64,000 nucleotides of DNA from Oxytricha trifallax. Lineage: Eukaryota > Ciliophora > Spirotrichea > Sporadotrichida > Oxytrichidae. Within the stretch, counting starts at the first letter, position 1. Each line of letters begins with the position of its first letter. The notes beneath the pieces are model-generated. The model was not told the DNA's origin, ran no database searches, and saw nothing but the letters and a program-made list of their open reading frames with translations. A program made the translations under genes and the position numbers. Location of the stretch: positions 1-64,000 of the forward strand of contig ARYC01001842.1 of the NCBI GenBank assembly GCA_000711775.1. The letters are read 5' to 3'. Shown here piece after piece: positions 21,889 to 32,840 of this stretch.

Positions 21889-23331
21889 ATGAGCGGCAAC
21901 TTACTAAGAAAAGCGGCATTGCTTGGTATTAGCCAGCAAAAACTTTCTTTCATGAATTAAAAGAAAATTGAGACTTGTGATGCCTCTACCTAGTATGAAC
22001 CTGAAATCATCTAACCTTAGGTCTCAGACTTTGAAAATAGATTCAGTTGTTAAATAGAAATACAGAGCTAAGAAATTCAATGCGAAGTTCCAATAAAAAT
22101 GGTTGAAGAGGAGGAAGAGAGAAAAGAAATTAAAGCATTACATTTATGTGAAGAGTGTGAGAAGAACTTCACTTATATATCTGCTCTTAAGCGTAATATC
22201 TTAGAGTAACATTCTAACAAGCCAAAGCTCTATCTTAAACATCATAAGATGGATTGAAAATATTTTTGTCCTTATTGCAATAAGCAATATAACCATTTAA
22301 GGGATTTAAAAGTTCACTTCTAAAACCATCATGACAAGAAGTTTGAAGTCATAGATCCTGAGACTGATGAGGTCTTCCTTCAAAAAAGAAAGCCAAGTGA
22401 CCCTATAGAATCCTTGGAACAAAAAGTTAAGAAAGAAAATGAGCTTATTTAAGCAGTGAGAAACCTTCCAGCTCCTGAGAAAGTTAAAATCACTCTGAAG
22501 ATACAAGCACTAAAGCCTCCAATTTTAAATGTAATTGACCTAAAAAAAGTAAGGAAAGTTATCTTAAACTTAAGGACAAGTTGAGAAAAAGGTAATAACT
22601 GATAAGCAGTTCGTATACAAGATTTATCCATTCAACTACTTTAAATGCGATGAAAGTATCAAATGGAATTTGTCAATGAGTACTAAGCTCTTACTAAAGC
22701 AAGGGATAGACAGTGCAGATTTATAATTAAGCTCGATGCAATTCTCCTTGCTCAAGATCATGTTGCTTTTCGTCTCCCTTTATATTAAATAACTTTAAGA
22801 GACTACATATAAGATTAAAGGATTCCAAAGTAGCTACCCCTTATTCTTACAAATGTTTGCATAAGCATTGAAGAGCTGCACACTTTAGGGTACGTCCATA
22901 GAGACTTGAAGCCAAAGAATATTATGCTTAATTTTTCACCTCTCAGAGTAGTAATAATTGATTTCAATGGATCATAAAGAGTTGAAGCTTCAGGATTTGG
23001 CAACTTTTATGGTACTCCTGGATACTTTCCAGAAAGGGAGGACTAGAGATGGTGATATTAAGTGGGATATATGGGCTCTAGCAGCAATAATTTGTGAATG
23101 CGATATGCCAAGAAATGATTACTTTTGCTGTAAGAGAGAGAAAGATTCAAAGCAGAGAATACAGCAATATTTAAACAAGAATAAGATAAAAGGTAAAATG
23201 AAAGATATGCTTGAGTAGATAATGATTAAGCCTAACCATAGAACGGAGCATATAATAGACTAAATTGTAAGATGGATAGGAGAAATAAAGTTTTGAAATT
23301 TGTCTCATCATGCAAAATAGTGTTTGATTGA
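21889..23331 (+). pseudogene. TBE-2 57-kDa-class zinc-finger/kinase protein
   Basis: From ATG 21889 (MSGNLLRKAALLGISQQ) the frame is open through an acidic N-terminus and two C2H2-like fingers (CEECEKNFTY...; CPYCNKQYNH...), with one TGA between them at about 22256. After 22580 the frame changes once or twice through the kinase-like part: FVYKIYPFNYF, YVHRDLKPKNIMLN, VIIDFNGS (Asn in place of the DFG Gly), GTPGYFPERE. The stop is near TGA 23329-23331. The catalytic-loop Asp and Asn and the DFN Asp are kept, so a working but atypical kinase fold is possible for an intact copy. Confidence 0.8.
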
Positions 23332-23499
23332 ATAGTAAAAATAAAGCACCTCTAATACACACTAATATAAAATACTATAATTTAAACATTAAACCCCTAC
23401 ATAAACCCTATTAAAACCCTAACAAAGAATGCACTAATGGTCTACTTTTATCAATCAAAAACTCAATCAAACTACTGAAAGGGTTTTGGGGTTTTGATT

Positions 23500-24159
23500 G
23501 AGTTCTCATTCCAAAGCTATATCTGAAGAGTTGGAAGAATTAATTAAAACTCATAATAAAAAAGCACTTTACATAGAGATTATTTATAATAATTGAAGAT
23601 GATTTAGCTATAAGTTTTATAAATTAAAATTAATTATTAATGAAATAACTAAATTTGATTGAATAAATATTGCCTTAATTTTTATTATTTTAAAACAATT
23701 TAATTGATAATCTTAAAATTGATACATGAAAGATAAAATATTCTTTTATATAAAATATTTTGTAAAATAAACAGCTAAGATTATAATTAAATGATATATA
23801 AATTTCCCACTTCAAAAAATATATTTAAAATATAAGAAATCTATGCGTATAATTAGTAAAGTTATTAATATAGTGGATATATTAAGTATAACAACTGTAA
23901 GTTGCTCTTTAAATATGAATTTTATATAAACTTAATTATTTATTTGTCAAAGTATATTTTAAATAACATATTAAATTAAATATGATTTTTTTTTTTATAA
24001 ATTTAAATTTAAATTTGAATGTTTAAAATATATATTATTCAGATTTTGCTACCATTTCAACTGAAACCGCAAACATCCCACTAATTCATATAAAGACCAA
24101 TAGCTGGTTGTTTACATCACAGCTTACTAGAAAAGCAATATAATTATAAGGAATTTAAA
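23500..24159. other. AT-rich DNA, no gene seen
   Basis: Very AT-rich. Nothing is supported between TBE-2 and the next transposase relic. Confidence 0.5.
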
Positions 24160-25185
24160 AACTTGAAAGTGCGAAGTATTTCCATCCTATTGAAGATACT
24201 CATGGATGCTTCCACCTAAGATTTAGCAAAGTCTAGAACTATAATGTCAAATATAGGCACTATTTTTAATTATAATAGGTAATGGGTATCTATGGTGCTG
24301 ACATAGATATTCTTGAAAGACTTGATTATCACATAGAGGGATGAATCGAATTTTCGAAACTAAAAGATGCTTTCAAAGGAATGTAGTTTCGATCTGGCTA
24401 TTCTATAAAAGGAAATCTTTGGTTTTTGTTCCTCTTTTCCATCCAAAAGGCAAGACTGAAGTATCGCAACAAGTGAAGCGATAGAGTATGGTGAAGTGTT
24501 GACTGGCTAATTGCAGGGAAACAAGTATGTGCACGTTCATTAAGGATTGATTATCAACATCAAGATGGAGTATGAAGCATTATAATTTTTTAAAAAATCA
24601 AGTTTAAATTATTGATAATAGTAAAATGAACAGTAAGCACACAGTTATTGAAAATAATCTTTCCTCATGAGCATTATAATCCATTTTTTGCCTCTTCTTC
24701 GAGCAACAAACAGAAATCTTGTACTTACATTGAAGCACCTTTAGTGAGTTGATTGAGTTCCTTGGTGGTGTTACTACCCAATCAATACTCCACATGACTC
24801 TTTAGGTAATCATTTCTATTTGATCATCAAAATTTTACTATACTTGTGCAGCCTTAAAATGGACAATCGGCTTTGCTTAAGAATAAGTTGCTTGTTGAGT
24901 TTCTTGATGAAGGTGGGAGGGCCAAGAAAATTTGAATAAGCCCAATTTGTGAGTCATCAATCATGAATGAAAAAAGTAGCATCCATGAGCTGATGATGAT
25001 GATGAGTTTTAGCTAGGACAATATTACAGAGATTGATTAGAATTTTTAAGAATCAATAAGATTTTTATGGAAAACATTTCACACTGAGGATAGTTAACGA
25101 CTTCTATCAGAAAGCTGTTTTATTCTTGTCAGAATGTGCTGTTTTATAAATAAAACTCATAACCCCTATATATATAGATGATACA
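24160..25185 (+). pseudogene. non-TBE transposase relic (VDESNFR type)
   Basis: The plus strand shows a frame with VRSISILLKILMDASTQ (DNA-binding end), QWVSMVLTQIFLKDLIITQ and RDESNFR (first catalytic Asp, GAT 24340). A second frame carries SIATSEAIEYGEVLTGQL, and a third carries LDNSKMNSKHTVIE (possible second Asp, 24614) and STFSELIEFLGG (possible last Glu, 24755). A coding-like C-terminal extension (LLKNKLLVEFLDEGGRAKK onward) runs to about 25185. Order and motifs match the relic at 17.1-18.2 kb, so both belong to one lineage, distinct from TBE. Several frame changes and TGAs make it inactive. The D2-to-E spacing is uncertain because of decay. Confidence 0.55.
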
Positions 25186-25833
25186 TTTTGTGTTTTACAT
25201 GGTTGTATTAATGCAATTGATTATTGTCTATTAATGATTTGCGGAAAATGTAGTCTCATTAACATTTTGCGCATGCAAATCCATTTTTAAGTATATTAAA
25301 ACTTTAAAACAAAAAAGAAAAAGAGAAAGTTTTTTGATATGTTTAAAGTTTAAGTTAATAAGTATAGTTATTAGTATATTAAGAATTATTAATAAAAAAT
25401 GATTATAATTAAAATCTCATAGAATGCTTACTTCCTTTTAGCAGTAATTACAGATTAATTAAAATTCAACATAAACTACAAAACTATTTACAAATTTGAA
25501 CATTTATTCCCTTAGGTAGTGTATTTAAATTTGGTAATTGTAATGGTAAAATATTATAGGACAGAGAGCTACTTAAAAAATACGATAAGAAAGACAGGCA
25601 TATATAAAACTTCAGAAATATGAGAGAGTAGGGCATCATAATAATTTTTCAAAATAAAAGCATGATAAAATTTATAATACGAATTAAAATTCTCTGTTCT
25701 GAATAAGAAAATATTATTCCAATATTAGAATTAAATATTAATTTTTAATTAAAAAATTGATTTGTCATAGTCTAAAAATGGAGTATGCTACTCAAATAGT
25801 TTGAATTTTAAACATCAGATTTTCTAAAATATC
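25186..25833. other. AT-rich DNA; left part of a duplicated block
   Basis: No gene. From about 25710 the sequence (ATTCCAATATTAGAATTAAA...) matches the DNA upstream of the 28.5-kb coding block. Confidence 0.45.
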
Positions 25834-26290
25834 TCAAGCTACAATGAAGGTAACAATCCAGCTTGATACATGTACGACAACCAAAACTACAACTACAAGA
25901 ATAACAAATATTTCATTAATGACTACAAGAACTATCTCTAAGGAACAACTCATCTTAATTTAAAAAAGGTACCTGCCACTATTTTGATAACACTTAAGAA
26001 AGAGCTTGAAATTAAAATTCCGACGATATTCTACCTACACAATATTGGTTATTTACGTTTAAAATGCAAAAGAACATGTGCTAAGATGGAATTAAAGAGA
26101 TAAATGGGGCCTATTTTCTGAATTTTTAAGGCCAACTGGCTGGTAAGGCCTCACCAATATTTCAAGAAGGACTACTGCTGCTTTATCATTAATCAAGTTG
26201 TTTTCTCCTTCCATTTAATAGTTAGAAAGTGTATTTGTGGTAATTAAGTTATAATTATAGGATAAGAAGTGATTTTGAAGTAATTTTTAT
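25834..26290 (+). pseudogene. unknown coding block, copy A
   Basis: Ciliate-code reading gives Asn/Tyr-rich sequence (YMYDNQNYNYKNNKYFINDY) and then LNLKKVPATILITLKKELE and IKIPTIFYLHNIGYLRLKC, a TGA near 26117, and further coding-like residues (IFKANWLVRPHQYFKKDYCC) to about 26290. The middle part matches the block at 28.5-28.9 kb in protein (LK.ELEIKIP against LKSQAELEVRIPGRFYSDN) and in upstream DNA. No family was recognised. Confidence 0.4.
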
Positions 26291-27049
26291 AAATTATAAA
26301 ATTCATTGACTAAAACCATTTCGAAATATGAGTCTTATTCTTTAATATTGCCAATATGATATTATTAATAAAATACATAATATTGGGAATTATAAAACTT
26401 AATATAAATTAAAAACTGAAATGAAATTGAATATTAAAAAACTGTTTTAACTTATTTAGCATTAGTCTTTAATTGTGCGAAGCAAAGACGCGATTATTAT
26501 TTCTCAATTACTAACTGTTATTGATTAATTTTATCATTTTTATATTTTCAAGATTTCCAAAATTGATCTATTTCTACAAACAATCAGCTTTTAGGGTAAA
26601 TTTGTACTGAATCTATAAATAATAATTATGTCAAATTGAATTGTACAACAGTCAAGAGTTTAGTTATATTTCTATTATTTTTGCATCATAACATGAAATT
26701 TTATTTTTAAAATAATATAAATAAACTTAAGTATGTATAAATTTCTTGAATATACTACTACAAACTACTTATAGGTGTAAATGAATGATAATAAAATTTA
26801 TAAATATAAATGATTCAATTTTATTTACTTTAATAGCAGGTTTTTGCGTTGATCTCTCTGATTCATTTTTATTTTATGATTATCAAAATAATTTCAGTTT
26901 GTATTTTATTTATCTTTACTTTTAATTTTTTTTAAATAAATGCATAATAATTAAAAACCGTTATTTCTGCTGTTAAGACAATATCTTTCTTGATAAATGG
27001 TATTAGAAATATTAATAACCATCTTGCTGATTTTAAAAATAAGTTTTGA
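26291..27049. other. AT-rich DNA, no gene seen
   Basis: No frame or repeat could be supported. Confidence 0.45.
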
Positions 27050-27913
27050 ACTGTGTTTGAGTGGTGGGTTGATTACAACATGTATCCGCTAGGAAATCAG
27101 CCCATCGACTGGGTTTGGACTAGTGGATTTTTATCAAACATTTCAAAACCTCTATTTTCTAGGTTAAAAAAGTTATTTTTATTTTATACAAATCTAAACT
27201 ATACTTAAATGGGAAGTTCACGACTGCTGTGGAAAGTGAATTAATTAAAAGGAGTGAGATTTAATGAACTTTAAAGGTAAAGTATATGCTTAAATTTATA
27301 TGAATTTAAAATCAAACAATTTATGCAACTTTCTATTAAGGTGCTATCTATAATATTTATCACAACCTCTAAATTAAAGAGTGCCGATACATTTGCAGCT
27401 TCTAACCTCAATGGCAACATTTGCCAATAATAAGCAGGTTAAGAATATCTTATAGCTGTAGTAACATTCAATTGCTTTAATAGTCCCTATATTTTTATAT
27501 TAAATTTTGACTTACAAGGAATCATCTAAATTAAATAGTCTTATGACGTTGATTTAATAAATTTTAATTTAAATTTAAAACATCTCAATAAGAATCAAAA
27601 ATATTAAATTATGCTCTTATTTTTTCTAATTTTCCATTAAAAAATATAAAATTATATACATATTGCTTCTTAAAATTATCATTAAACTTTTCTTTTAAAA
27701 TTAGTAAAATTAAGAGATCAGAATTAAATGATAAGAGTGAATTTATTCAATTGTAAATTATAATTTCTATATTTTCATTTAATTTATAATATCACCCAGT
27801 ATGAAGATAATTAAATGATTATTATTATCAGAAATAGAATTATGAATAGATTATGCATAATATTAAAATTTAAACCTAAGGCTGTGTTTCCAAAATTTAT
27901 CAATGCTAATTGA
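27050..27913 (+). CDS. 287-codon ciliate-code ORF, unknown
   Basis: Between TGA 27047-27049 and TGA 27911-27913 the plus strand is open for 287 codons if TAA/TAG are Gln. Two parts look truly coding: 27060-27170 (WWVDYNMYPLGNQPIDWVW) and 27330-27560 (SADTFAASNLNGNICQQQ, IAVVTFNCFNSPYIFILNF). The stretch between them and the last 110 codons are AT-rich (Asn, Ile, Lys and Gln) and may be open by chance, since TGA is rare in AT-rich DNA. No start codon stands out and no family was recognised. It may be one or two MDSs separated by an IES. Confidence 0.35.
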
Positions 27914-28504
27914 GTTTCTTACCAATTTTTTGCTCACAAAATTAAGAACGTAATTTCTTTGTCATATGAAAGTAAATTAAAGGTATTGATAATGTTCATG
28001 TTAATTTAGTTCAAAGCAATGCTTTTGTTAACTAATTTGAAAGATGGCATTAGATATTTAAAGAAATCATAGTATACGATTAGTATGATGTAGAATTATA
28101 AATTAAAATTCATAAAGAATGATAACAAGAGATAGTGTTTATAGAACTGCTGGTTCCTCAATTAAACTTATAAGAAAATTGGAATAAAATTTGTTATACA
28201 ACAACACCTGTTAGCAGGAAACACAGAGTGAGTCAGAAGAGTTAAAAGACACTGTATCAAAGAAGAATATAGAAAATGAAGGATGGCAAAGAAATATAAG
28301 AGTAATTATAATGATTCAAAAGTTTGTTCAAGATTCCATTTTTAATTTATTCACTTTAATTAGTTATTATTTTAATTAGTTTCAAAATATTTTCCTAGAC
28401 TTTTATATATTTAACTAATGCATTGATTATAAGGTAAAACTCTTAACATAATGCAAGTTCACACAACATTCTCTGCAGCTCTTTAATGATGAGGTAAAAT
28501 CCTA
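27914..28504. other. AT-rich DNA, no gene seen
   Basis: No supported gene. The last 100 bp begin the duplicated block shared with 25.7 kb. Confidence 0.4.
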
Positions 28505-28905
28505 TCAATAGTATTCCAATATTGGGATTCAATATTAATTTTTAATTTAAATTTGATTAATCATGGTTAAAAAATGGCAATTATTATATCATAATATTTG
28601 AATTTTGGGTATCAATTTTTGTCCTCATTCTCAATCACAAGACTCAAATACCAGTATCAATACGAGTAAAATAACAACAACTACTGCTTCTACTTCAACT
28701 GCAATAATAAAAAAAACTGCTAAGTCCCAGACCCAGAAACTCGTTCAACACTTGGCCAGAATAAATCTATCTGCCAAGAATTTGCTGAAGTCGTAGGCAG
28801 AGCTTGAAGTCAGAATTCCGGGGAGATTCTACTCAGACAACAATGCTTATTTTGAATTGATTTGATAAAATCCCAAGAGTAAAATATAAGCAATTTGGGT
28901 GACGA
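28505..28905 (+). pseudogene. unknown coding block, copy A-prime
   Basis: This is a diverged duplicate of 25710-26100, with matching upstream DNA (TATTCCAATATTGGGATTC against TATTCCAATATTAGAATTA). The frame reads a Ser/Thr-rich part (SINTSKITTTTASTSTAI), then QKLVQHLARINLSAKNLLKS, then a TAG read as Gln and AELEVRIPGRFYSDNNAYF, stopping at a TGA near 28862. The protein part is longer than the standard-code ORF, which ends at that TAG. The family is unknown. Confidence 0.45.
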
Positions 28906-29029
28906 ACAAATATTGACTTAAATAAATAATAATTTTTTAAAAAAATAAAATAAAAGTAGTGCCAAGGATTCGAACATCAAAATAATTCGAAATTAAGAAT
29001 ATATAAATATGATAAATATGATATCTTCA

Positions 29030-31012
29030 AAGACTCTAATTCATCTTTAGCTGCCAAACTATTTATAGTCCATTTATTCCTTAGTTTCGTTTAGACTTAA
29101 TAAACTACAAAATGCGCAAATTCATGCATAAGGAATCATTTTTTAAGATTGGAAGGCACACTTAATTATTCATCAAAAGGCATATGAAACAGTTATCAAA
29201 GCTCTAGAAGCCCAAGAAATATTATCGGATAGTTTCTGGCTTTAAGAATTCTTAGTTCCTTGAATGATCTTATTCGGAGATTTGGAAGCCACTAATATAT
29301 TTAAAATTGATAGGCTTGTAACTGACCTGAATAATCTTTAAGAAACTACAATGAGGCTTTAGAGAGTTGTGAAGGTGACTTTCAATGCATTAATAGTACT
29401 TAAGGTACTGCCGCTGGATACATTGATGCTACCTAAGATCAATTCCAAACGATTTAAAGGCAACTAAATGGCATTCAAGATCCAGATTATGATACCTATG
29501 GAAAAATTCAACATGTTGCCAACTTGATTATCAGATGAATAAACAATGCATATGAAAAATATTCTCAGTGCTGGACTTTCTGTGAATCTAAACAAGATGA
29601 TGCCGACTATTACTATAATGCGACTCCTCTCTTTATATTGACATGCAAAGAGTGGCATAACTTTCAGAACAAATGATAGAAATAGCTTTGATCTCAGTGA
29701 AGATCTTTTCTTTAACGAGTAAATTATCATTGAAACCAATCAATCCATTAAGATAAAATGAAACATGTTTATAAAGAGATCAGAATGAATGAGATGCTTT
29801 CAACCGTAAAACCTTTTGACATTAAGAAAAATTTAAAGGCTCTATTTGATCTACTATATATTGTCGGCATCGATCAGTCGTTATACATATAATGCATAGT
29901 CAAATGTGACAAGATTTACTACGAATGTTTCACTTTCTGCAATTAACAATAGCAAAGAAGACTTGATAATGAAGTATAGGGCTCATTGTCCAAATTTATT
30001 AAAGCATTTTTAAAATGAGATGATGAATATTGCTGAATGTGAAAATGTCTCCTTAAGGAAGGTGAAAATTCAAGACTCATTAACAAATATATCCAGGAAT
30101 AAACTCTACTTAAGGTATTTCTTGCATGAGAGCTCAGAAGAAAGGTCAAGGAAATTCATAGCCTACTGTTGGATGATCAATCATAAATTACATCCTCTAA
30201 AGTTGCCTGGAATATCTTTCTTTTATTGCGACTCAGGAAACAAACTTTATTAGTATATATAAGTACTCTTAATTGCTCCAGGAGAATTTTTAGTTAGAGG
30301 AATTCCCATTAAGAAATTGTTACAGTATCAGAGGGAATCTGAGATACAAATTAAAACAGGTTGAGGAGCACTTCGCAATTTAGAGAAGCTCTTTGCAATC
30401 TGCTAACATCATCAATAATCCGCCAGCACGATTGTGATGCTTACTATGATCTAAACTCAATTATTAACGAAAACCGCCTGCCAAGAGCCAAGTCCAAGGA
30501 GGCTCAGGATATTTTAGCAGTCCCCTCATCAGTAGGCAATTGATGAATCATGTTGAGGTATGCATTTCAAAATACTCTTCTGCAGAGCTTGCTCAGCAAA
30601 TAGATGAATCTATGAGAATATCTGAAAGAGCCAAGAAATAGCTTATCCTCAATCAGACTTGACATAAAGTGGTTACCAGGCGCCTTCACGCACTCTGGTT
30701 TGTGATTTAAAATAACATAGTTAGAAGTAGGTTTGAAGATGGTAGGTTTTTGAGGAATACATCAAAAATTTGATAAATCATATTGTCAAATTTAATTAAT
30801 ATTTATATAGGAAAAATCAAAAAGGCTTCAACTTTGTCAGGAGAAAAACCTAATTTCGCGGATGTTAAATGCCTCCTAGAATTAAAAGGGCTATGGAGTG
30901 AACCTGCTTCCTTAAAATTATGAGCCAATCGATTCAAGATATCATCTGCAAATATGTTTAATGGATTTATGTCAGTTTTAAAAAGTAATAGTTTAATTAT
31001 TTGAAGCAAAAG
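29030..31012 (+). pseudogene. large unknown gene, decayed, at least one intron
   Basis: About 2 kb of the plus strand is coding-like in the ciliate code, with several one-base frame changes and TGAs. In order: MRKFMHKESFFKIGRHTQL; GTAAGYIDATQDQFQTIQ; NNAYEKYSQCWTFCESKQDD; a long clean stretch 29930-30360 (CPNLLKHFQNEMMNIAECEN, YLRYFLHESSEERSRKF, LLIAPGEFLVRGIPIKKLL); SQFREALCNLLTSSIIRQHD; SSAELAQQIDESMRISERAK; then, across a 69-nt intron, KIKKASTLSGEKPNFADVKC and ANMFNGFMSVLKSNSL. Codon use is consistent throughout. I do not recognise the family. It may be a germline-only paralogue of a macronuclear gene. Confidence 0.5.
30742..30810 (+). other. candidate 69-nt intron
   Basis: GTAGGTTTTT...ATTTATATAG, AT-rich between GC-richer coding flanks. 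Removal joins RSRFED-G to KIKKASTLSGEK in frame (phase 1). Confidence 0.6.
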
Positions 31013-31089
31013 TTAAATTTATAGTTAAAAGCCCTTTTATTAACTATATTTAATTAAAAACATTTAGAAATTGTTAACTATTTTCAGAA

Positions 31090-31720
31090 ATGGGATCATT
31101 CTGCTGCTGTAGACTCATTAAGAAGTTTCACGACAGGCTTCACAGAATCACTCAAAACCGTGGTAAAATTCAGAGTATAACAATTCTCAAATATAGAATA
31201 TATACATATTATAAAGCCTTGTATTATTATTAAAATCAATATTTTTAATAAATATATCTAGTATTAAATTTTTTCAAATATTATTCATCATTTTTTTTTG
31301 CTAAATAAATTATTTATTTACAGAAGTTATATTTAATAATAATAATAATTACCTCATATCCAGAGTTCAAGGGCTCTCCGAGTTAAATTAATGTTAGTGT
31401 TAATTCACACAGGAAGTTTCACTCCTGCCAAGACGCTCTCACATCATGCTCTTGTGTTTGACTTTACTCGTTAACCTCATTAGTATCCTTATTCATCAGG
31501 CAAGGTACCGATCAGAATCTGACTTATGGCCAGTTTCTGATCCTCTGAAGGGGAAGATGGCCCTTATCAAATTAGAAAGCAAGACCGCCTTCAGGAAGAC
31601 CTCGAGAGTTTCTAATAAGCATAATATAGTGTATTCAGGACGATTATCCAACCTTAAGAGATGTTAGACAAACTCAGTAATTCACCAACACTTCGTTCGT
31701 CGTCCCACCTATTAACTTTT
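31090..31720 (+). CDS. candidate MDS pair of an MGSFCCC protein
   Basis: ATG 31090 starts MGSFCCCRLIKKFHDRLH, with an N-terminal Gly plus three Cys typical of myristoylated and palmitoylated membrane-anchored proteins. The coding part reaches 31176 (CAG AGT), then AT-rich DNA, then a GC-richer block from 31361 that starts with the same CAG AGT in the same frame and reads RALRVKLMLVLIHTGSFTPAKT. At 31510 this frame meets TGA. Downstream to 31720 all three frames are open for long stretches, so the true frame is uncertain there; one reads DDYPTLRDVRQTQQFTN. Function is unknown. Confidence 0.45.
31171..31360 (+). other. candidate IES with CAGAGT pointer
   Basis: AT-rich 190-bp insert flanked by CAGAGT (31171-31176 and 31361-31366), lying between two coding segments that are in the same frame at the repeat. 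It fits an IES with a 6-bp pointer. A GT...AG intron (GTAAAATT...TTTACAG) is the alternative. Confidence 0.45.
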
Positions 31721-32189
31721 TAATTTAATAATTATTTTTAAAGATATAATTTAATAAAATAAATAAATTGATAGAGTTAGTTTGCTCAAAAACATATTTG
31801 ATTTATCAGAAACATTATATTTTTAATGAAAATAAACCTATCAAATACTATTAGTTTTTAAAATTTGTTGCTTATTAAAGGAATTATTGATTTTATTGCT
31901 TTCTTAAATTGATACGTGTAAACTAAATAATAAATTGATTAAAATAAAATTTAACTATTACAAAAATAATTATTATCAAACTTTTATTAATTTTAATATA
32001 AATTAAATATATTTTATATTTACTGGTGCGAAGTAGTAAAAATGTATAAGTTTTTCTACTTTGTATCAAAAATATTATAATAATTCAGGAAAGTTTTAAC
32101 ATTTAAAAAAATAATTATAATTATAATATCTAATTTAAATTTACATTATTTTGAATTATTAGAAATTTTTATTTTCAAAGTTTTGTTTC
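31721..32189. other. AT-rich DNA, no gene seen
   Basis: AT-rich spacer between two coding islands on the same strand. Its composition fits an IES, but no convincing pointer pair was found. Confidence 0.35.
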
Positions 32190-32565
32190 TATTATGACTG
32201 AATCTTCAAGTGCTATGAGCTGATCAGGACAAAGAGATCACTGTTTCCTTGCGATGATGACATCATTGAAGAGCTGGGGGGATCACACTAGGACCACGAT
32301 GGCATGGAATAGGTTGGCCAACGCTACTCATACATTCAAGATTAAGCCCTTTTAGCAGCATATGCGGAGGAGCACTACAAGCAGACCAACGGCAATGAAT
32401 AAAATATCCAGAATGACTAACTCTGAATTGCGCTAGGAAGTCCATCATACGAGTACCGCAAAATACTCTAGGCCAGCCCCATAAGAAGGAAGGTATCGTA
32501 ACCTGAACATTAAGATGAATTGCGATAATCAAGATGAGAAGAAATTTATCAAAAGTTTTCCTGAA
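32190..32565 (+). CDS. acidic, Gln-rich coding island, probable MDS
   Basis: In the ciliate code the plus strand reads KCYELIRTKRSLFPCDDDII, GSHQDHDGMEQVGQRYSYIQ, ALLAAYAEEHYKQTNGN and NEQNIQNDQL to a TGA near 32429, then about 35 more coding-like residues (SPSYEYRKILQASPIRRKVS). Six TAA/TAG codons read as Gln. The minus-strand ORF over the same bases is its shadow. GC content is much higher than in both flanks. The family is unknown. It may belong to the same gene as the 31.1-31.7-kb segments. Confidence 0.5.
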
Positions 32566-32840
32566 ATTCATCATTTACATATTTAATTATGATTATTCTA
32601 CAAATGTAATTTAAGCTAATAGGGTTTCATTCTTGTTTTACGTAGTGGAATTTAAAGTAATCATTTTTTTATTCCTCTAATTAGAATTTCATATAAAATA
32701 TTCAAAATACCAATACATTTTCAGTTATTTGATTGGTATTTTTATTGATAAAAGGTGATAATTAATGTATACTTTATTATGGTTTTATTAGGGTCTATGT
32801 AAGGGATTATGGTTTAAATATTAGCTATTTAAGTGATTGT

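Larger units (their letters stand above)
19338..23496 (+). mobile_element. TBE-2, telomere-bearing element, second family
   Basis: This 4159-bp element starts CAAAACCCCAAAACCC and ends GGGTTTTGGGGTTTTG, with direct ATT duplications (19335-19337, 23497-23499). Beyond the telomeric part its terminal repeat (TTTCAGTAGTTTGATTGAG) differs from that of TBE-1, -4 and -5, so it is a different TBE family, shared with TBE-3. It has the same three-gene layout. It is the best preserved of the five: the whole catalytic region of the transposase is in one frame. Confidence 0.95.

Noticed and set aside
29464-29739. Minus-strand 91-codon hydrophobic ORF
   Set aside because: Antisense to a plus-strand frame rich in Gln/Asp/Tyr with reassigned codons; the hydrophobic reading is the expected complement.
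31171-32230. A second pointer (CTATTA near 31708 and 32198) joining the 31-kb and 32-kb islands
   Set aside because: The joined frames meet a TGA at once and six-base matches in such windows are expected by chance.
32263-32574. Minus-strand 103-codon ORF
   Set aside because: Shadow of the acidic, Gln-rich plus-strand island, which has far better codon texture.
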